A stretch of DNA of 31,089 nt from an uncultured Flavobacteriales bacterium (GCA_938023515.1 CALJDR010000081.1:1-31089); one strand, 5' to 3'. Shown: positions 1 to 8,564, counted from the first letter of the stretch. The notes: generated from the letters alone by a model not told the origin. A program made the numbers and translations.

Positions 1-47
1 CTACACAAGGAGTATCGTCGGCAGCGTCAGATGTGTATAAGAGACAG
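1..47. other. Illumina Nextera adapter remnant (not genomic)
   Basis: Bases 1-6 (CTACAC) are the end of the P5 primer. Bases 7-14 (AAGGAGTA) match an i5 index, bases 15-28 (TCGTCGGCAGCGTC) are the Nextera read-1 tail, and bases 29-47 (AGATGTGTATAAGAGACAG) are the Tn5 mosaic end. The order and spacing are exactly those of a tagmentation library molecule. Genomic sequence therefore starts at base 48, and any protein read through this stretch ends in adapter-encoded residues. Confidence 0.98.
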
Positions 48-1087
48 GCTTTATGGGCACCGGGGGCGATATTCCCGTAGGTTTCGCCGTAAGCTGCCCC
101 GATGAGCGACAGGTCGTCGTGTCGGTCTCCGGCCACTTCCCAGAACATGATGCCCCCCAGTTTGTTGCCCAGGGCGTAGCGCGTCTTGGCACGGATGGTC
201 TTTATGCCGTTGTAATAGATGGGATACGGCGTGGGGTTTTTGATGCTCGTTATCGTGGCCACGTCCTCCATACAACTGCCGCCTTCGCGGACGATGCCGT
301 TGTAATCCCGGGTGTTGCCGCTGCGCACGATGCCCGAAGGAACTCCGTAAGCCGGGAGGCCTACTACGAATTTACAGAGCGGAAGCCCGCGTACGCCGCA
401 CCAGTAGTTGACGCTTTCCAGCATCAGTTCATAGGATGAGTGATGCATCCCTTCCTTGGTCTCCGAATAATCGTCGTACACCATTACGTTGAACCAATCG
501 ATGTAGTCGAACAGTTCGTCGGACAGCCCCTCGGTAGCGTTGCCCACATATTTTCCGGGGGTGATGGCGGCCGTAAGGTAGTATTGTTTGCGGCCTTCCC
601 GGCATTTCTTGGCGAATTCTTTCATCAGCAAAAGGTTGCCTTCGCCCGAGCCGTCGCGGCCCATCGGGTATTCCCAGTCGTTGTCCACTCCGGCGAGTTT
701 GTACCGCCGTACCATACGCCATATTTCGTCGATAAAACGCTGGCGGGAAGCAGGGGAAGCGACCATTTCGGCGTAATACTTGTGCCGTCCGTTGAAGCTG
801 ATCATTACGTCCACACCCAATTTGCGGGCCCGGCGGGCGAACTTTTTCAGCTGTTTTTCATCGCGCACCCGGGGAATGCCCGTGGAATCGATGGATGCGA
901 AAGCATAGCAGGCTATGTCCAGGCGCTTGAGGGCGTGATCCGGGATTTTCGCAATGTCCCGGTAGGAGGGTACATACCCGATGATCCGGAAATCCCGGTT
1001 TTCGGGGGCTTTGTACTGCTGGTAATTCTGGGCATAGGCCGGCAGGAAAAAACAGAGAGTGAAAAAGAAAGAGAGCAGGTGTTTCAT
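48..1087 (-). CDS. Secreted GH18 glycosidase, 3' end cut by contig edge
   Basis: Glycoside hydrolase family 18 (chitinase or endo-beta-N-acetylglucosaminidase type), likely acting on GlcNAc-containing glycans outside the inner membrane. The ATG at 1087 opens a signal peptide ending in AYA before Gln20. A (beta/alpha)8 barrel follows, with GYVPSYRD (beta1), SFNG (beta3), GVDNDWEYP (beta4, with the catalytic Glu), MVYDD (beta6) and GGIMFWEV (beta8). The first Asp of the DxxDxDxE motif is Ala here. About 346 genuine codons remain, against 339 residues in the complete paralogue just upstream, so only the extreme C-terminus is missing. Codons below base 48 are adapter. The start lies 7 bases after the stop of the neighbouring GH18 gene, so the two are probably one transcript. 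The exact substrate cannot be read from sequence. Confidence 0.9.
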
Positions 1088-1094
1088 GAGGATA

Positions 1095-2114
1095 TTATTT
1101 GTTTTTCAGTTCTTTCCGTGCGGCCCGGCAGGCGGCTTTTATCAGCGATGTCCCGTCGGCGGTATCCTGGCTCACTTCCCAGAACATAATGCCGCCCAGC
1201 CCTTTGTCCACCGTGAAATCCACCTTCCGGCCGATGGTAGGCAGGCCGTTGTAATAGACCGGATAAGGAGTCGTATGCACGCTGTTCACGACTAGGGAGG
1301 TATCCCGTACCATGGCATCCGTGCCGTTTTGCCGCAGAATGCTGGCGTACGAGGCGGATGAAGTTTTTTTCGGCAACCCTGAGGCCAGTCCGTATACCGG
1401 CAGCCCGGTGACAAATTTACGGGGATCCATTTTCCGTTGCACGACCCAATAATCGTAACTTTTCTCCAACATCGAATAGGGGGAGTGGTGTTGTCCGGGG
1501 CGCGTTTCGGAAAAATTGCCGTATACCATGACATTGAGCCAGTCGACCAGCGAAATGAGTTCGTCCGAGATCGCGTCCGACCGGTTGCCGGGATACAGGC
1601 CCGAGGTGACGGCCATGGTCAGCAGGTATTGTTTTTTCCCCCCGCGGCACAGGCGGGCGAGGTCTTTCATCAGTTCCAAATTCGATTCCGCCGTCCCGTC
1701 GGTCGTGCGGGGGAATTCCCAGTCGTTGTCCACCCCGGCGAGTTTGTATTTTTCGACCATCCTCCAAAGTTCCGCTACGAACCGGGCCCGTTTTTCCGGA
1801 TCGCGGGCCATTTCGGCGAACAAGGCATGTTTCCCGTTGAAGCTGATCATTACGTCTATGCCTAATTTATGAGCACGGCGGGCGAATCTTTTCAGCTGCT
1901 TTTCATCCGGTACGTGGGGAATGCCTGTGGAATCGATAGTCGCAAAAGCATAGCAGGCGATATCCAGCTCGCGGAGAATATGGTCGGGAATCTTTGAAAT
2001 ATCCCGGTACCCTGGCACATACCCGACTATTCGGAATTCTGTGTTGTCGGGTGCTGTTTGGGCTGTACACAGGGTGTATAAGGCCAAAAACAGGAATAGC
2101 AGCGGTTTTTTCAT
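1095..2114 (-). CDS. Secreted GH18 glycosidase with altered active-site motifs
   Basis: Complete 339-residue GH18 protein and close paralogue of the gene downstream. The start chosen is the ATG at 2114, which directly begins a hydrophobic signal peptide (MKKPLLFLFLALY...). A further in-frame ATG at 2141 would put nine polar residues in front of it. Barrel motifs are GYVPGYRD, SFNGKH, AGVDNDWEFP with the catalytic Glu, and GGIMFWEV. Two positions depart from the family: the first Asp of DxxDxDxE is Ala, and the Asp following Tyr in the beta6 MxYD motif is Gly (MVYGN). That Asp normally helps position the N-acetyl group, so activity or specificity may differ from the paralogues. It is first in a two-gene minus-strand unit, separated from the third GH18 gene by a terminator. 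Confidence 0.9.
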   Translation of the reverse strand: MKKPLLFLFLALYTLCTAQTAPDNTEFRIVGYVPGYRDISKIPDHILRELDIACYAFATIDSTGIPHVPDEKQLKRFARRAHKLGIDVMISFNGKHALFAEMARDPEKRARFVAELWRMVEKYKLAGVDNDWEFPRTTDGTAESNLELMKDLARLCRGGKKQYLLTMAVTSGLYPGNRSDAISDELISLVDWLNVMVYGNFSETRPGQHHSPYSMLEKSYDYWVVQRKMDPRKFVTGLPVYGLASGLPKKTSSASYASILRQNGTDAMVRDTSLVVNSVHTTPYPVYYNGLPTIGRKVDFTVDKGLGGIMFWEVSQDTADGTSLIKAACRAARKELKNK

Positions 2115-2138
2115 TTTTGTAGCGGGTATTTCAACCCT

Positions 2139-2146
2139 CAAAGATA
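2139..2146 (-). promoter_or_regulatory. Candidate -7 box for the GH18 pair
   Basis: On the minus strand this reads TATCTTTG, matching the Bacteroidetes -7 consensus TAnnTTTG, about 25 bases before the ATG at 2114. No good TTTG element lies 19-21 bases upstream, so only half of the promoter is convincing. Confidence 0.4.
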
Positions 2147-2162
2147 AATAAAAGCAGGGCGC

Positions 2163-2200
2163 AAAAAAAGTCCCGAAATTTACGTTTTCGGGACTTTTTT
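2163..2200 (-). terminator. Rho-independent terminator after the third GH18 gene
   Basis: A 10-bp stem (GTCCCGAAA arm and its complement) with a 7-base loop, flanked by A- and T-runs on both sides so that it could work in either direction. It begins 16 bases after the stop of the 2216-3535 gene and separates that gene from the GH18 pair. Confidence 0.85.
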
Positions 2201-2215
2201 ATGAATATTCTTCAA

Positions 2216-3535
2216 TTACCGGATATCGCTGTACCCGCCTACTTCGTCGTAGGCCGCTTTCATCAGCGAACGGTCGTCCTGGCTGTCCTGGCCGGCCTCC
2301 CAAAACATGATCCCGCCCAGTTTTTGGTCGATGCAGAACCGTGTTTTCTGCCGCACGAGCGGCCGCCCGTTGTAGTAAATGGTAAAAGTCGCCCCGCCGT
2401 TATACGAGGGAGAGGTGATAGCCGCTTCGTTCGCATCCGGGCTTCCTCCGTTGTTCAGGATCGTGATGTAGCTCATTTCTATGCCTTTGCCCAAGCCCGA
2501 CGAACGACCGTATACGGGGGTGCCGCATACGAATTTGTAACGGGGAAGGTTCCGGGTGTTGATCCAGTAGTTGTATGCCGTTTGAAGCAGGGCGAAAGGA
2601 CTGTGGTTGATCCCTGGGGTGTCATTTGAAAAATCGTCGTACACCATTACGTTGAACCAATCCACGTAGTTGAAGCATTCGTCCTGGATGCCGTCGCGGA
2701 TCGATCCGGCGTATTTTCCGGGCGTAATGGCCATAGTGAGCAGCTTGCTCACCGCCGGGTCATGCAGCCAGATACTCAGTTCCCGCATCAGCGCGGTATT
2801 GCCCGTGGAAGAATTGTCGGAAGTCTTGGGGTATTCCCAGTCGTTGTCTACTCCGTCTAAATTATAGGTATTGACAATGTTTCTGAGCGAATTGATGAAC
2901 GTCGCCCGGGATGCATCGGAGGAAGTCATGGCTGCGTAAGTACTGTGGGTTCCGTTTAGGCTTATCAGAACTTTTACTCCATTGGCCTTGCATCGGGCCA
3001 CCAGGGCCGATAATTTGGCCGGCTCCTGCACGGTAAGGGTATAGTCGGAGTTGATGGTCGCAAAAGCGAAACAGGCCACATCCACCATTTTCAGTTTGGA
3101 ATCCGGAATGCCATCCGCCGTAAGGGTACGGTACGAAGGAAAATAAGCGACTTTTTGGAACTTTTTGTTTTCCGGGGCCAGGTAGACCTGGTGTACGGTA
3201 AGGGTGAAGCTGGAATTAATTTCGGGTTTCTCCCGGACAAAAACCTTGATTTCTGTTTGTCCGGGGATAAGGGTCGAAATATTTCCTTGGTTGTCCACTT
3301 TTGCCACGTCTTCTTTGGAGCTGCTGAAGACCAGGGAGTAGGGTTCGTTTACGTCCAGCGGCATTACCTTGACAGACAATTTGTACAGTTGCCCTACAGG
3401 AAGCGAGGATGCGGGATTCATGATAGTAACGGAGGATACTTCTACCGAGGTGATACCCCCATCCTTGGAACAGGATGCAAAAAATACCGCTGCCGCTGCC
3501 AGGTTCAGCAGAGGCCGGAAAAGTTTTCTGAACAT
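2216..3535 (-). CDS. GH18 lipoprotein with Ig-like (BIG_2) domain
   Basis: 439-residue GH18 family protein. The N-terminus is a lipoprotein signal ending at FFASC, and the residues after Cys (SKDGG) resemble the Bacteroidetes surface lipoprotein export signal, so it probably sits on the cell surface. Residues of about 30-110 look like a BIG_2 bacterial Ig-like domain (VSSVTI..., then an S-K-E-D-V-A-K-V-D stretch and a G-Q-T-E-I-K-V strand). The GH18 barrel follows with YFPSYRT, SLNGTH, DGVDNDWEYP, MVYDD and GGIMFWEA. Unlike its two paralogues it keeps the full DxxDxDxE motif and MxYD, so it looks fully catalytic. It probably binds and cuts GlcNAc-containing glycans. No SusC/SusD genes are visible nearby. 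Confidence 0.9.
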   Translation of the reverse strand: MFRKLFRPLLNLAAAAVFFASCSKDGGITSVEVSSVTIMNPASSLPVGQLYKLSVKVMPLDVNEPYSLVFSSSKEDVAKVDNQGNISTLIPGQTEIKVFVREKPEINSSFTLTVHQVYLAPENKKFQKVAYFPSYRTLTADGIPDSKLKMVDVACFAFATINSDYTLTVQEPAKLSALVARCKANGVKVLISLNGTHSTYAAMTSSDASRATFINSLRNIVNTYNLDGVDNDWEYPKTSDNSSTGNTALMRELSIWLHDPAVSKLLTMAITPGKYAGSIRDGIQDECFNYVDWFNVMVYDDFSNDTPGINHSPFALLQTAYNYWINTRNLPRYKFVCGTPVYGRSSGLGKGIEMSYITILNNGGSPDANEAAITSPSYNGGATFTIYYNGRPLVRQKTRFCIDQKLGGIMFWEAGQDSQDDRSLMKAAYDEVGGYSDIR

Positions 3536-3570
3536 CGTTTTTGTGCTATTGTATTGTTAGGAAAATATCG

Positions 3571-3600
3571 AAAAAAAGGAATAACCCCGAGGGACTATTC
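3571..3600 (-). terminator. Terminator overlapping the gpi stop codon
   Basis: On the minus strand a 9-bp stem (GAATAGTCC with GGGTTATTC, including G-T pairs) closes a CTCG tetraloop and is followed by CTTTTTTTC. The 5' arm includes the gpi stop codon at 3595-3597. Confidence 0.65.
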
Positions 3601-5250
3601 TTTTCTCATTTTTTTATATGCGTTTATCAGTCCGTTGGTCGAACTGTCGTGCGAACGAACAGGATCGTCGTTGCGCAATTCGGGCAGAATGCGCCCGGCG
3701 AGCTGTTTGCCCAGTTCCACGCCCCACTGATCGAACGAAAAGATATTCCAAATAACTCCTTGCACGAATATCTTATGCTCGTACATGGCAATCAGGGCAC
3801 CGAGGGATTCCGGTGTTAAGGCCGGGAAAAGGATAGAATTGGTCGGCCGGTTGCCGTCGAATATTTTGAATTCTTTTAGGAAAGCGATCTCGTCATCGCT
3901 TTTTCCGGCTTTTTTCAGTTCTTCGACCACTACCTCCTCTGTTTTACCGAAAGCTAACGCCTCGGTCTGGGCAAAGAAATTGGACAGGAGTTTCAAGTGA
4001 TGGTCGCCTACCGGGTTGAGTGTTTTGGCCGGGGCCAGAAAATCGGCCGGGATCAGTTTGGTGCCTTGGTGGATAAGCTGGTAAAAGGCATGCTGCCCGT
4101 TGGTGCCCGGTTCCCCCCAGATCACGGGGCCGCTCTGGTAATCCAACGGCTGCCCGTCGCGGCTTACGGACTTGCCGTTCGATTCCATATTCCCCTGTTG
4201 GAAATAGGCAGCGAAACGGTGCAGGTATTGGTCGTAGGGGAGGATGGCTTCCGTCTGCGAACCGAAAAAGTCCGTGTACCAGATGCCGATAAGGGCCAGG
4301 GTGACGGGGATGTTCTTTTCAAAAGACGTATAGCGGAAATGTTTGTCCATTTCAAAGGCCCCGGAAAGCAGTTTCTCGAAATTATCGAAACCGGCAGAAA
4401 GGGCTATCGACAGGCCGATGGCACTCCATAGGGAGTACCGTCCGCCGACCCAGTCCCAGAATTCGAACATATTTGCCGTATCGATACCGAATTTTTCCAC
4501 TTCCGCCGCATTGGTGGACAGGGCGACGAAATGCCGGGCCACATCCTGGTGTTTCGCCCCGGAAGCCGTCAACCAGTCTTTGGCTGTATGGGCGTTGGTC
4601 ATCGTTTCCTGCGTGGTGAAAGTCTTGGAGGCGATGATGAACAGCGTCGTTTCCGGATCCAGTCCTTTGAGAGTCTCTACGATATGCGTGCCGTCCACGT
4701 TGGACACGAAATGCATATTCAGCCGCGTACGGTAATGCTTCAGCGCTTCGCATACCATGTAAGGTCCCAGGTCGGAGCCCCCAATGCCGATGTTTACCAC
4801 GTCCGTGATGGCTTTCCCGGTATATCCTTTCCACTGCCCGGAAATGACTTTCTGCGAAAAGTCCTTCATCTGGGCCAACACCCGGTTCACCTCGGGCATC
4901 ACATTTTTCCCGTCCACATAGACCGGGGTGTTATCCCGGTTGCGCAGGGCAGTGTGGAGTACGGCGCGGTCTTCCGTCTGGTTGATCTTGTCGCCCGTGA
5001 ACATTTTTTCGATCGCGTCCTTCACGTCGGTCTCTTCGGCCAGTTCGTACAGGAGTTTCATCGTTTGGTCCGTGACCAGATTTTTAGAGAAATCCACCAG
5101 GATGCCGCAGGCATCCAAATGATATTTTTCGAACCGCCGGGGATCGGCGGCGAAGATTTCTGTTAGGGATGTGTCGTCCAGTTGGCTGATATGGGCTTCG
5201 AGTTCTTCCCACGCGTGGGTGGTGGTCGGGTCGATGGTTTTCAGGGGCAT
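3595..5250 (-). CDS. pgi: Glucose-6-phosphate isomerase
   Basis: Interconverts glucose 6-phosphate and fructose 6-phosphate in glycolysis and gluconeogenesis, in the cytosol. It is 551 residues from the ATG at 5250, close to the roughly 550 of the long-form enzyme such as that of E. coli. Family motifs in order are GIGGSDLGPYM near residue 153, the signature ending SKTFTTQETMTNA near 205-220, GGRYSLWSAIGLS, EPGTNGQHAFYQ near 379 with the catalytic region, and SFDQWGVELGK near 503. An upstream in-frame start at 5343 was rejected because its 31 extra residues precede the conserved N-terminus and lie in the divergent promoter region. It is transcribed alone, divergently from comF, and ends in its own terminator. 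Confidence 0.97.
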   Translation of the reverse strand: MPLKTIDPTTTHAWEELEAHISQLDDTSLTEIFAADPRRFEKYHLDACGILVDFSKNLVTDQTMKLLYELAEETDVKDAIEKMFTGDKINQTEDRAVLHTALRNRDNTPVYVDGKNVMPEVNRVLAQMKDFSQKVISGQWKGYTGKAITDVVNIGIGGSDLGPYMVCEALKHYRTRLNMHFVSNVDGTHIVETLKGLDPETTLFIIASKTFTTQETMTNAHTAKDWLTASGAKHQDVARHFVALSTNAAEVEKFGIDTANMFEFWDWVGGRYSLWSAIGLSIALSAGFDNFEKLLSGAFEMDKHFRYTSFEKNIPVTLALIGIWYTDFFGSQTEAILPYDQYLHRFAAYFQQGNMESNGKSVSRDGQPLDYQSGPVIWGEPGTNGQHAFYQLIHQGTKLIPADFLAPAKTLNPVGDHHLKLLSNFFAQTEALAFGKTEEVVVEELKKAGKSDDEIAFLKEFKIFDGNRPTNSILFPALTPESLGALIAMYEHKIFVQGVIWNIFSFDQWGVELGKQLAGRILPELRNDDPVRSHDSSTNGLINAYKKMRKE

Positions 5251-5300
5251 GGTGTTCTGTTTTTTGTTGTATGATGCCGTTAAAAATACTATAAAAAAGC

Positions 5301-5308
5301 TATATTTG
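5301..5308 (+). promoter_or_regulatory. -7 box of the comF promoter
   Basis: TATATTTG matches TAnnTTTG exactly. A TTA lies 18 bases upstream as a weak -33 element. It is 70 bases before the comF start, in the divergent space shared with the isomerase gene. Confidence 0.5.
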
Positions 5309-5378
5309 CGCCGAAAGGGAGGGATGTTTTTTCTTTTTATCATATTCCCTTCCGCATTTTTCCTGAAAAAAGGCCGCT

Positions 5379-6095
5379 ATGCGATTTGTAAGAAATATCG
5401 GAGGTGTGTTGGGCGTATTGTATGCCGATGCGATGAGCGTGGTCGCTCCGCGCGTATGTCCGGTATGCGGGACGGTGCTCACCGAAGCCGAAGAATGCCT
5501 TTGCGGCGGATGTTTGTCCGGATTGGAATATACAGGCTATGAAAGCCTCCCCGGAAATCCGATGGAACTCCGTTTGGAACATATCATGGGAGGCCCCATA
5601 TCGGCGGCGGCCCTTTTGGTGTATACCCACGGGCAGGTATCCGGACGGATGGTTTCGGCCTTCAAATACTCCGGGGAAAAAGGTTTGGCCGTATATGCCG
5701 GGCAGATGCTCGGGGCAGCACTTTCCGGCAGCGGGCGTTTTACAGGTTATGATCTGCTTGCGCCCATTCCCCTGCACCCCAAAAAATGGAAGCAAAGAGG
5801 GTATAACCAGGCGGAAGAAATCTGCCGGGGAATGTCCGGTCTATGTGGTTTGGCTGTCGGCGATGTGCTGGAGCGGACGGTCTTCACGCAGGCGCAGGCT
5901 TCGCTGGACAAATGGGAGCGACTGCGTAATACCCAGGGAATATTCGCCCTGAAAGGGGGAGAGTCGGTCGCCGGGAAAAAAGTCATCGTGGTAGACGATG
6001 TATTTACTACGGGAGCTACGGTATCGGCGGCGGCACAGGTGTTGTCGGATGCTGGGGCGGCACAAGTTGCGGTGGCTTGTCTTTGCGCCGGTTGA
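5379..6095 (+). CDS. comF: ComF-family phosphoribosyltransferase-like protein
   Basis: ComF-type protein of 238 residues. The family is linked to natural DNA uptake in competent bacteria and is a cytosolic protein. The N-terminus carries a likely zinc site (Cys27 and Cys30 in CPVC, then Cys40, Cys42 and Cys45). The C-terminal half is a type I phosphoribosyltransferase fold with PIPLHPKKWKQRGYNQAE, the family's typical RGxNQ segment, and the PRPP loop VIVVDDVFTTGAT near 202-214. The ATG at 5379 is preceded by an A-rich stretch and gives a normal family length. It appears to be a single-gene unit. Whether the organism is transformable cannot be judged from this gene alone. Confidence 0.9.
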   Translation: MRFVRNIGGVLGVLYADAMSVVAPRVCPVCGTVLTEAEECLCGGCLSGLEYTGYESLPGNPMELRLEHIMGGPISAAALLVYTHGQVSGRMVSAFKYSGEKGLAVYAGQMLGAALSGSGRFTGYDLLAPIPLHPKKWKQRGYNQAEEICRGMSGLCGLAVGDVLERTVFTQAQASLDKWERLRNTQGIFALKGGESVAGKKVIVVDDVFTTGATVSAAAQVLSDAGAAQVAVACLCAG

Positions 6096-6120
6096 TTTTT
6101 ACAGCTGTTGTTTATTATAA

Positions 6121-6150
6121 AATAAAACCGCCCGGGGAATCCCGGGCGGC
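6121..6150 (-). terminator. Terminator of the DUF4293 gene
   Basis: CCGCCCGGG and CCCGGGCGG form a 9-bp GC stem around GAAT. Only the minus strand has a T-rich tail after it (TTTTATTT), so it serves the minus-strand gene that ends at 6184. The hairpin also lies after comF but lacks a T-run in that direction. Confidence 0.8.
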
Positions 6151-6183
6151 TTAACGCACTTAACTAAGTATTATTTTGTGCCA

Positions 6184-6585
6184 TCACCGCAACCTGTCGG
6201 CTGATTTTACGAGGCGCAAGTCTTTTTTCACGGCGCGGGACGCGGCAAGCGCCGCCACCGTGGCAGCAAAAAGCAGTAAAAGACCCGAGCCCTCAATACC
6301 CTTCTCAGGGGCAAAAGCCCCTCCGGATAAGTTCAGCGCGCGGCAGACGAAGATGACAAAAACAATCGCATTGATCAGAATCACCGTTTTAGCTATCCCA
6401 TCCTGGAGCTTGAGTTGCTTGAACAGGAAAATGGTGATAAAGGACAGCGCCACTCCGACCCATATCAGGGCGATAGCCAGTGTATTGGCCGTAGCCCAAT
6501 CCCGCGAGAATCCCCATAAGGCCGCCCCCGCTCCGAAAAGCGAGCACAGGAAAAAATAAAGGGCCTGCGGGCGTTGAAGGATCAT
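6184..6585 (-). CDS. DUF4293 family membrane protein
   Basis: 133-residue integral membrane protein with four hydrophobic segments, approximately residues 8-25, 34-54, 64-84 and 98-115. The opening MILQRPQALYFFL and the closing KKDLRLVKSADRLR match what I know of the Bacteroidetes DUF4293 family, in which the N-terminal MIQRIQT-like start and the C-terminal SxDRLR are the conserved parts. Its function is not known. It stands alone on the minus strand between comF and dxs, with its own promoter and terminator. Confidence 0.85.
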   Translation of the reverse strand: MILQRPQALYFFLCSLFGAGAALWGFSRDWATANTLAIALIWVGVALSFITIFLFKQLKLQDGIAKTVILINAIVFVIFVCRALNLSGGAFAPEKGIEGSGLLLLFAATVAALAASRAVKKDLRLVKSADRLR

Positions 6586-6611
6586 CGTACTGTCGTAATG
6601 TTCTGTCGGGA

Positions 6612-6619
6612 CAAATATA
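6612..6619 (-). promoter_or_regulatory. -7 box for the DUF4293 gene
   Basis: On the minus strand TATATTTG, an exact TAnnTTTG match, 26 bases before the start at 6585. No clear -33 element was found. Confidence 0.45.
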
Positions 6620-6691
6620 CGAAATATATTTTTCCGGGGATAGCTTGTATTAAATTGTATGCAAAAGCCCGGCCGGTTCTTCGTTATTTGC

Positions 6692-6699
6692 TAAATTTG
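6692..6699 (+). promoter_or_regulatory. -7 box for dxs
   Basis: TAAATTTG matches TAnnTTTG and sits 38 bases before the TTG start of dxs. A small GGCC-TTTCG-GGCC hairpin lies between the box and the start. The -33 element is not evident. Confidence 0.45.
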
Positions 6700-6736
6700 T
6701 GCCGGATGGCCTTTCGGGCCGTGAATAAATAAAGAA

Positions 6737-8521
6737 TTGGATCCGTCTTTCCGCGAAAAATACCCGCTGTTGTTCTCTGTGGACAGCCCTGCCGACTTGC
6801 GCAGGCTGGATCGGGCTGTGTTGGATATCCTCGCGGACGAATTGCGGAATTATATCATAGACGTCGTATCGGTAAAACAGGGACACCTGGGGTCGAACCT
6901 CGGCGTGGTAGAACTTACCATAGCCCTGCACTATGTTTTCGATACGCCCTGCGAGCCGCTGGTATGGGACGTAGGCCATCAGTCGTATGCCCACAAGATA
7001 CTTACCGGCCGCAGGGAGGCCTTCCTTCATCTGCGGGAATCCGGCGGCATATCGGGATTCCCCTCCCGTAAAGAAAGCCCTTACGATTCGTTCGGCACGG
7101 GACACAGCTCCACGTCCGTTTCCGCAGCTCTGGGAATGGCGCTGGCCGATGCGGTACGCGGGGACACCGGGAAAAATCATATCGCGGTGATTGGGGATGC
7201 CTCCATCGCATCCGGCCTGACGCTGGAGGCACTCAACCATGCGGCATCTACAAAGGCCAATCTTTTGATCGTCCTCAATGACAATGCTATCGGTATAGAC
7301 CCTGTGACCGGAAGCTTGGAAAAGCATTTGCGGAATCTTTTGAAAGATAACGGCGGTGATAATCTATTCCGGGCTCTCGGTATAGAATACCGCAAAGTAT
7401 CGGACGGACATAACATCCCGGGGTTGATCGATGCTTTGGAAGAAATGAAACGTATCCCTGGGGTGAGACTGTTGCATGTCCCCACTGTCAAAGGAAAAGG
7501 ATTTCCTTCGGCGGAGGCCGAGCAGGTACTTTATCATTATCCCGGCGTGTTCGACCGCTCTACGGGGGCCGTCTCCGGTCCCGTGGAACTGCGTTACCAG
7601 GATATCCTGGGACAGGAACTCCTGCGCGCCGCCCGTGCGGACGAGGCCATTTACGCCCTCACCCCGGCTATGCCTACCTCCAGCGGACTGGCGGTGATGG
7701 AAAAAGAAATGTCTGGTAGGGTGATAGATACCGGTATCGCCGAACCGCATACCATAACGCTGGCCGCCGGCATGGCCTGTTCGGGGCTCAAACCGTTTGC
7801 GGTGGTGTATTCTACGTTTCTGCAAAGGTCTTACGACCAGATTGTCCATGATGTGGCGGTGCAGAACTTGCCCGTACGTCTGATGATCGACCGGGCGGGA
7901 GTGGTGGGGCCCGACGGCCCGACGCACCATGGAATATTCGACTTGTCTTATTTGCTCCCGATCCCGAATATGGCGGTCATAGCTCCGGCGGATGGGGCCG
8001 AGCTCCGCGCCGCTATCCGTTTTGCGGCGGGATACGATAGTGGGCCATTGGCCGTGCGCTATCCCCGCGGGAAAGCATGGGGAGATGCCCAACCCCAGCA
8101 GGAGATTGTTTTCGGCCGTTCCCGGCAGATACTTCCGCCGGCCGACGTAACGGTAATCTCGGTCGGTGCGGTACTTTCCCAAGTGCGGCAGGCACTCGAT
8201 AAACTTTCTCCGGAAGAAAAACAGCGGATAGGTCTTTATGACCTACGGTTCGTAAAACCGCTCGACCGCGAGGGTCTTAAGGAAATATTTGCCCGCAGCC
8301 GGGCCGTGGTGACGGTGGAAGACGGGATCGTTCGCGGCGGGGCCGGGAGTGCCATTGTGCTGTGGGCGGCAGAAAACGGTTTTTCCGGAGTGCCGGTCAA
8401 AGTGCTGGGTGCGCCGGACGAATTCCTTCCCTGCGCCACACAAGGAGAATTGTACCGTATGTGCGGGATCGATGCAGGGGGGATTGCACGGACGGTGCGC
8501 GAATGTTTGGAGGGGATTTAG
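6737..8521 (+). CDS. dxs: 1-deoxy-D-xylulose-5-phosphate synthase
   Basis: Thiamine-diphosphate enzyme that condenses pyruvate and glyceraldehyde 3-phosphate, the first step of the MEP isoprenoid pathway. It is 594 residues, slightly short for the family (about 620-640). Motifs are GHLGSNLG (His50), WDVGHQSYAHKILTGR, the cofactor site GDASIASG through LNDNAIG (153-186), DTGIAEPH with the catalytic Glu336, and DRAGVVGPDGPTHHG. The start appears to be TTG at 6737: an in-frame stop lies at 6722, there is no ATG before the conserved KYPLLFSVDS region, and the TTG leaves a normal seven-residue lead. It is followed closely by the DUF3078 gene, which may be read partly from the same transcript. Confidence 0.96.
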   Translation: MDPSFREKYPLLFSVDSPADLRRLDRAVLDILADELRNYIIDVVSVKQGHLGSNLGVVELTIALHYVFDTPCEPLVWDVGHQSYAHKILTGRREAFLHLRESGGISGFPSRKESPYDSFGTGHSSTSVSAALGMALADAVRGDTGKNHIAVIGDASIASGLTLEALNHAASTKANLLIVLNDNAIGIDPVTGSLEKHLRNLLKDNGGDNLFRALGIEYRKVSDGHNIPGLIDALEEMKRIPGVRLLHVPTVKGKGFPSAEAEQVLYHYPGVFDRSTGAVSGPVELRYQDILGQELLRAARADEAIYALTPAMPTSSGLAVMEKEMSGRVIDTGIAEPHTITLAAGMACSGLKPFAVVYSTFLQRSYDQIVHDVAVQNLPVRLMIDRAGVVGPDGPTHHGIFDLSYLLPIPNMAVIAPADGAELRAAIRFAAGYDSGPLAVRYPRGKAWGDAQPQQEIVFGRSRQILPPADVTVISVGAVLSQVRQALDKLSPEEKQRIGLYDLRFVKPLDREGLKEIFARSRAVVTVEDGIVRGGAGSAIVLWAAENGFSGVPVKVLGAPDEFLPCATQGELYRMCGIDAGGIARTVRECLEGI

Positions 8522-8564
8522 TATATTTTAAGGAAATATGTATCTTCGTTCTGTAAAAATAGTC

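Noticed and set aside
5251..5343. A longer glucose-6-phosphate isomerase start at 5343
   Set aside because: The extra residues have no family counterpart and overlap the divergent promoter region of comF.
6129..6150. The GC hairpin as a terminator for comF
   Set aside because: The plus strand has no T-run after it; the tail needed is only on the minus strand.
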